DNA of 64,000 nt from Elysia chlorotica (taxonomy: Eukaryota > Mollusca > Gastropoda > Plakobranchidae): the NCBI GenBank assembly GCA_003991915.1, contig RQTK01000013.1:455895-519894 (forward strand), read 5' to 3'. Made by a program: the position numbers and the translations under genes. The first letter of the stretch is position 1. Every line of letters begins with the position of its first letter. Of the stretch, positions 59,605-64,000 are shown one piece after another. The notes under the pieces were generated by a model that did no database searches, was not told where the DNA came from, and saw only the letters and a program-made list of their open reading frames with translations.

Positions 59605-62600
59605 ATGCCTTTTTTACACAAACCAAAGGAAAGAGAGCCTTTGTGGAAGGAATGGGATTATCTCGCTCAGAAGAAGGGTGTTCGCCACACTGTTTATTCC
59701 GTCAATGGGAATGAGTATACAGGAGAATGGCTAGACAACAAAAAAGACGGTAATTTTTTCTCTACCATTTAGAGATTCAACATCTTGATCTAGATCTAGG
59801 TCTGACTGAAAAACACATAGGCTATGTTTTTCTGGTCCTATAAAAATGAATCAAAAGACCGGTACATAAATCTGGAGTCTAGATCTAGATCTAGAATCTA
59901 GATCTCTATATTATCTAATCTTGATTTATAAACCGACTTTTAAACTCCGTAACACTAGATCTATAGATATACTGTCTAACAAGTCTCAAATGGGCTTTGA
60001 TAAGTATAACTATCAGTGGCTTGTCAGGAATAAAACCGGTGCTTCTATGTGATATCAACTTGCCTTGTCAGTACAGGTTAGGCCCTATAATTAAAGTAAA
60101 ATATAAAATATTTTTTAAACACGCTTCTATTTGTATGAATAATGAAAGGTTGATAGTTAAGATAGTTTTTTTTTTATAAAAAATATCCCTAATATAGGCC
60201 TTTGTCAACTAGATACACATTTTCATGCCTGTAATTACCCTGCAATGACATAACCTGTGTAACGTAAGTGGCAACTCAGCTGCCTTCAATAAAATTAGTT
60301 GATTATGAGAAGTGGAAATGAAAAGTGAGCTACCTTTTCACAGTGTGAATGCTGCCTTGCTTCTCAAATAGCCATGACTTCCCTTACAACTGTGACCCAG
60401 ATTTGATACGGCCCTGCTGCGCTTACCTTTGATCATTCCAAAGATTTTTCTTCTTGTGTGCATAGAGATGCTTTTGTTTGTGAAGACTACTTTCAGGAAG
60501 GCTGCCTCTGCCATTTTTTTTAGATTTAGGTATTATTCCTATCATTGCTTGAGATTCAAGTTCTCAAATTGGTCATGCTGTTTTAGTTTAGTTTCTTTGA
60601 TATTATTATTTATCTTTTTTTTTCTTCTGACAAATGACCAATACTTCTGTGTTTAGACTATTTGATTCCAGTTGTTTAACTTTCGTTTTTAGAAACTGCA
60701 AAACCATCTTGAATATTTAAATCACAGCTAGTCTATTCTGGTTATAATCTTTGTTGAGTTTTGTGTCTTATGGAAACAAGGACACCAGCAAATTCCAAAC
60801 AGAAGACATCCTGCTCAGCGGTAATGAGCTCTAATTGATTAAGCTATATAGTATACCCTCCACCTAATATAAGTCATGTACATGTGTATTTGGGTTTAAG
60901 ATTTGGGGTTTAAAAAGATGCATTGCCTATATTGAAAATGGCTTGGTTTATATTTGTCTCATAAAAATCAAAAGGATTTATGCATTGATTCATCAAAATT
61001 AAACCATCATAAGTTCTTATTTCTACCCAACCACTTGTTGAACTGTAGCTTTTTCTTGCCTTCTAGGTAGCTTAAACATTGTATGTAGCAAAAAAATAAA
61101 ACAAAAAATTTGACCAGTGAATTTGAACATGATTCTTAGCTCCAAAGTAGGACAAATATTATCCTTACTAAAAATATTTTCTCATCTGTTTTAATACTTC
61201 CTATGAGTTTAGGCAAAGGCACTTTTAAATGGAAAGACACAGATAAAGTCTATGATGGTGATTGGAAGAAAGGCAAAAGAAGTGGCTTCGGTACCCTCAC
61301 ACACTCAGATGGCAAAGGAGGTTTTACCAAAGAGTACTCTGGAGGCTGGAAAAATGATTTGCGACATGTAAGTTTTATTATTAGTCGTTGCAAACTTATT
61401 ATTCTTATACCTTCTTTTTCATTAAAAAAAAAAGAAGAAACCAAATTTCTCCTACTAAATCATATTTTCATTTAAAAGCTTTTGCATGGAGAAGCCTATT
61501 TTAAAAATTTCTCTGCATGAAAATATGGTAAAGATATTGTCCACAATACCAACGTACATAATATTTAATCTTGTTCCAGCGTGCATAGTTCTGTGCAGCA
61601 TATACGTTTTTTGTTGTTTTGTTTCAGGGCTATGGCACTGAATTCTACTCAGACTCAGAGTTCTATGAGGGGGAGTGGTATGCAGGTAAGCGGTCTGGCT
61701 GGGGACGCATGTATTATGAAGATGGAACCATCTATGAGGGTGAATGGTATGATGATCAACGCAGTGGACAGGGAATGCTTCGGCTGAGTAAGTGTATTCA
61801 ACTAATTATCTGAAACTTAAAGATTTAGCAAACAATCTCTACAAACCTGGTACATGTATTACATCACAATTCCAATACCCTTTCCACAGATTATTATGAT
61901 GCATCTCATTTGACATTGTTTACATTTAAACAGTGAGTTTTTCATATTTTTTTTTTTAGTAATAAAACAAAACTGAACAAAATGCCTCAAGTCATTGTTC
62001 TAATCATTTTTTTTACATCTAGAATAATTATTTCATTTTTTTAATGTTTTTGAAAAGACAATAATTATAAAAAGAGTGTATTTTTTAATAGTTTTAGGTT
62101 CATCTGAAATTTTTCTGTCAACCTCTCATCCTTGTTATCTCTTGGAAAAAAGAATATTTCCTTTTCTTTAGTCAAATATGTTTCACAACATTGATAAAAC
62201 TTGTATTGCTAAGAGTATATCTCCTTTTAAATAGTTTCTATCTTCTATTTTCTTCTCAAGGAGTTCTTTTGAATTGTTTCTACTCTTATCTATACTTGTT
62301 ATAACAGCAAATGATAACAGATATGAAGGATCCTGGAAAGATGGCAAGAAGAATGGAGCAGGCAAATTTTACTATTTGGATTCAGGTCAGGTGTTTGAAG
62401 GTGTATGGAAGGACGATGTACCCAAATGCGGCACAATGAAAGATTTTGGTCGCGACAATGCCCCAGACCCAACGCAATACCCCATACCTGATGTAAGGCA
62501 TATTGCTTAAAAAAATAAACCAAATCATGTTCATCCTCATCTTCACCATAGATTGAATGCTCTTTTGCATCTCATACTCAATTTTTTTACACTTATTAGA

Positions 62601-62908
62601 TGTCAATTTAAAAACATGTTAAAGTAATGCATTATGCATCACTCCACAGTTTCTAAAAATGGATTTTTGTTTGAGTGAATAATCACAATACTGTTTTGAC
62701 CAATTACAGCTTTAATATTGAATGTGCAAAATGTTATCTTTAGTTAGAAAGAGGAAGGAAATTAAGTTAAAAAAAAGAGTGCAGCAAAAGTTTTTTTAAG
62801 TTAATAACTTAAAAACATGACATTCTTTTCTGTTTTCAGATAAAGCTCGCTAATGCTGAAGCAGTTGTGGCAGAAGCAGAAGATCACTTTTTACAAGACC
62901 AGGAATAG
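59605..62908 (+). CDS. MORN3: MORN repeat-containing protein 3, 5 exons, 237 aa
   Basis: Exons: 59605-59749, 61213-61367, 61628-61787, 62308-62492, 62840-62908. All introns are GT-AG, total 714 nt, stop TAG at 62906-62908. The protein begins MPFLHKPKERE and has PLWKEWD and VYSVNGNEYTGEW like vertebrate MORN3 (240 aa). Seven MORN units follow, e.g. YTGEWLDNKKDG, YDGDWKKGKRSGFG, YSGGWKNDLRHGYG, YEGEWYAGKRSGWG, YEGEWYDDQRSGQG, YEGSWKDGKKNGAG, FEGVWKDD. The C-terminal block CGTMKDFGRDNAPDPTQYPIP is diagnostic for MORN3 and is followed by a short acidic tail. MORN repeats form an elongated beta-hairpin scaffold; the mammalian protein is mainly testis/sperm-associated. No damage is seen. Introns carry AGATCTAGATCT clusters (59785-59905). 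Confidence 0.95.
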
Positions 62909-63071
62909 AGCATTCATTTTGAATATATGTTTGAACTCCATAACACCAAAATCATAAAACTCTGTAGAGTTGACTGATTGTTCTTTTCACTAGATTAATC
63001 TGATTCATTTGTAAAGTACAAGAAACAATAACATGACCTAATGTGTCTAGTGCAAAATTTAGAAGTGTGAA

Positions 63072-63077
63072 AATAAA
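63072..63077 (+). terminator. Candidate polyadenylation signal of MORN3
   Basis: AATAAA 164 nt past the MORN3 stop codon. Confidence 0.5.
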
Positions 63078-63413
63078 ATCATCAACCACGAGAAAGAATT
63101 GAAAAATTGGTTCTTTTAGTTTACAAAGTGAAAATCTATTCACACAATTATGATTCTATCTTGTTACTTTGATACTATTTTCAACCTGTGAAAGTCCAGT
63201 GTAATGTTCTGAACAACAGCACCTTTTGAGGTGTTTATCACATGTAAGTTTTGTGAGCATTACATTGACTTTGGGAAAAAGATAAAAGCTTGCTAGAAAG
63301 AAAAAGAAGAGGAATGATGGAAAATAGAATACAGAGAAAGTTATAAAGAGATTTTGTAAGTGTGCAGGAAAGAGAGACATAGATAAAGAGAAAGAAAGAT
63401 AAATAGAAAAAGA

Positions 63414-63460
63414 GTGTGTGTGTGTGTGTGTGAGACAAAGACAGAGTGGTGAGGGTAGGT

Positions 63461-63505
<45 letters not shown>

Positions 63506-63510
63506 GAGAT
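63414..63510. repeat. (GT)n and (GA)n microsatellites
   Basis: GT repeat at about 63414-63433 and GA repeat at about 63465-63510, in a purine-rich stretch starting near 63290. Confidence 0.9.
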
Positions 63511-63888
63511 TATTTTATGTTATTATCAAGCATCTTCAACTGTTGCCATTATGAGCAAATGGATTATGAAGAAAGGTGACAATTGCTCGCATAATACATA
63601 CATGAAGAAAAAAATCTTTGAAAATAAAGCAAAGACAAAGTCATCAATTCATGTATATTGGTTTAAAAACATGCACATGAAGAAATAAAATTGTCTTAAC
63701 CATCGAACTTCAAATATTTTGTCTGCTGTTCACAAAAGTGTTTTTAACCTCAAAATCAGTTTGTTGTTGTCCCTTGTTTGTTTGTTTGTTTTTAATACCC
63801 AATTATTTTTGTATACTTTTTCTCACGACTATTTAGTATATAAATCATATGGCCCATCTAGCCACTCTATTAATCTCCTACCTCTCTC

Positions 63889-64000
63889 ATCCCCGCCCTG
63901 TCTCGTGTATGGCAGCACATAAAATTGTCAGACGTCTGTCTTGGGACCTGTCCACAATATAGCACACATAGTGCTGCTGTTGGACGTTAAACCAACCCAA
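63889..64000 (+). mobile_element. SINE 3' part (family A), running off the window edge
   Basis: 'catccccgccctgtctcgtg', 'ggcagcacataaaattgtca', 'gtcttgggacctgtccacaa' and 'gttggacgttaaaccaaccc' match the 52350-52606 copy nearly base for base. The visible part starts mid-body and its tail is cut by the window end. Confidence 0.85.

Overview
This is a eukaryotic, intron-rich, AT-rich window with very many simple repeats (CT, GAA, ATT, GTT, CTAT). It carries at least six copies of one tRNA-derived SINE family and decayed LINE fragments. All splice sites in the gene models are GT-AG, introns are mostly 0.2-1.5 kb, and the proteins are metazoan. The gene set, repeat style and a multi-selenocysteine selenoprotein P point to a mollusc, probably a gastropod. 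That is inference; no search was run.

Layout. 1-20.8 kb is gene-poor: two opposed LINE reverse-transcriptase fragments, long CT/ATT/GTT/GAA arrays, a 25-N gap inside a CT array, poly-G tracts, two compact hairpins, and a large inverted repeat with ~0.9-kb arms around a 1.1-kb spacer. 20.9-31.1 kb (+) holds a 15-exon FRRS1-like gene (signal peptide, Reeler, DOMON, cytochrome b561). 38.9-46.8 kb (-) holds an 8-exon COPS5/CSN5 gene with an intact JAMM site; these two genes converge. 48-50 kb holds a LINE fragment, a CTAT array and a SINE. 51.0-56.2 kb (+) holds a selenoprotein P-like gene. 59.6-62.9 kb (+) holds MORN3 (5 exons, 7 MORN repeats). The window ends inside another SINE.

The most notable item is the selenoprotein P-like gene. 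A standard ORF call stops at 55542 after 195 codons. In the same frame the reading continues for 209 codons with no TAA or TAG, crosses ten TGA codons, and ends at TAA 56169-56171. The last Sec codons lie in a 14-15 residue tandem unit with a U-x3-U-Q pattern. A SECIS-like stem-loop (ATGA, 12 nt, AAA, paired return strand, GA) lies at 56769-56855. The N-terminal redox motif is CxxC, where the vertebrate protein has UxxC. The gene's first intron holds a decayed LINE that was later hit by a SINE with a 14-bp target-site duplication.

The four genes have no evident joint pathway; this is ordinary animal gene spacing, not an operon. The gene models rest on hand-checked splice phase (each total is divisible by three) and family recognition. 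Transcript ends, promoters and repeat classes are less certain.
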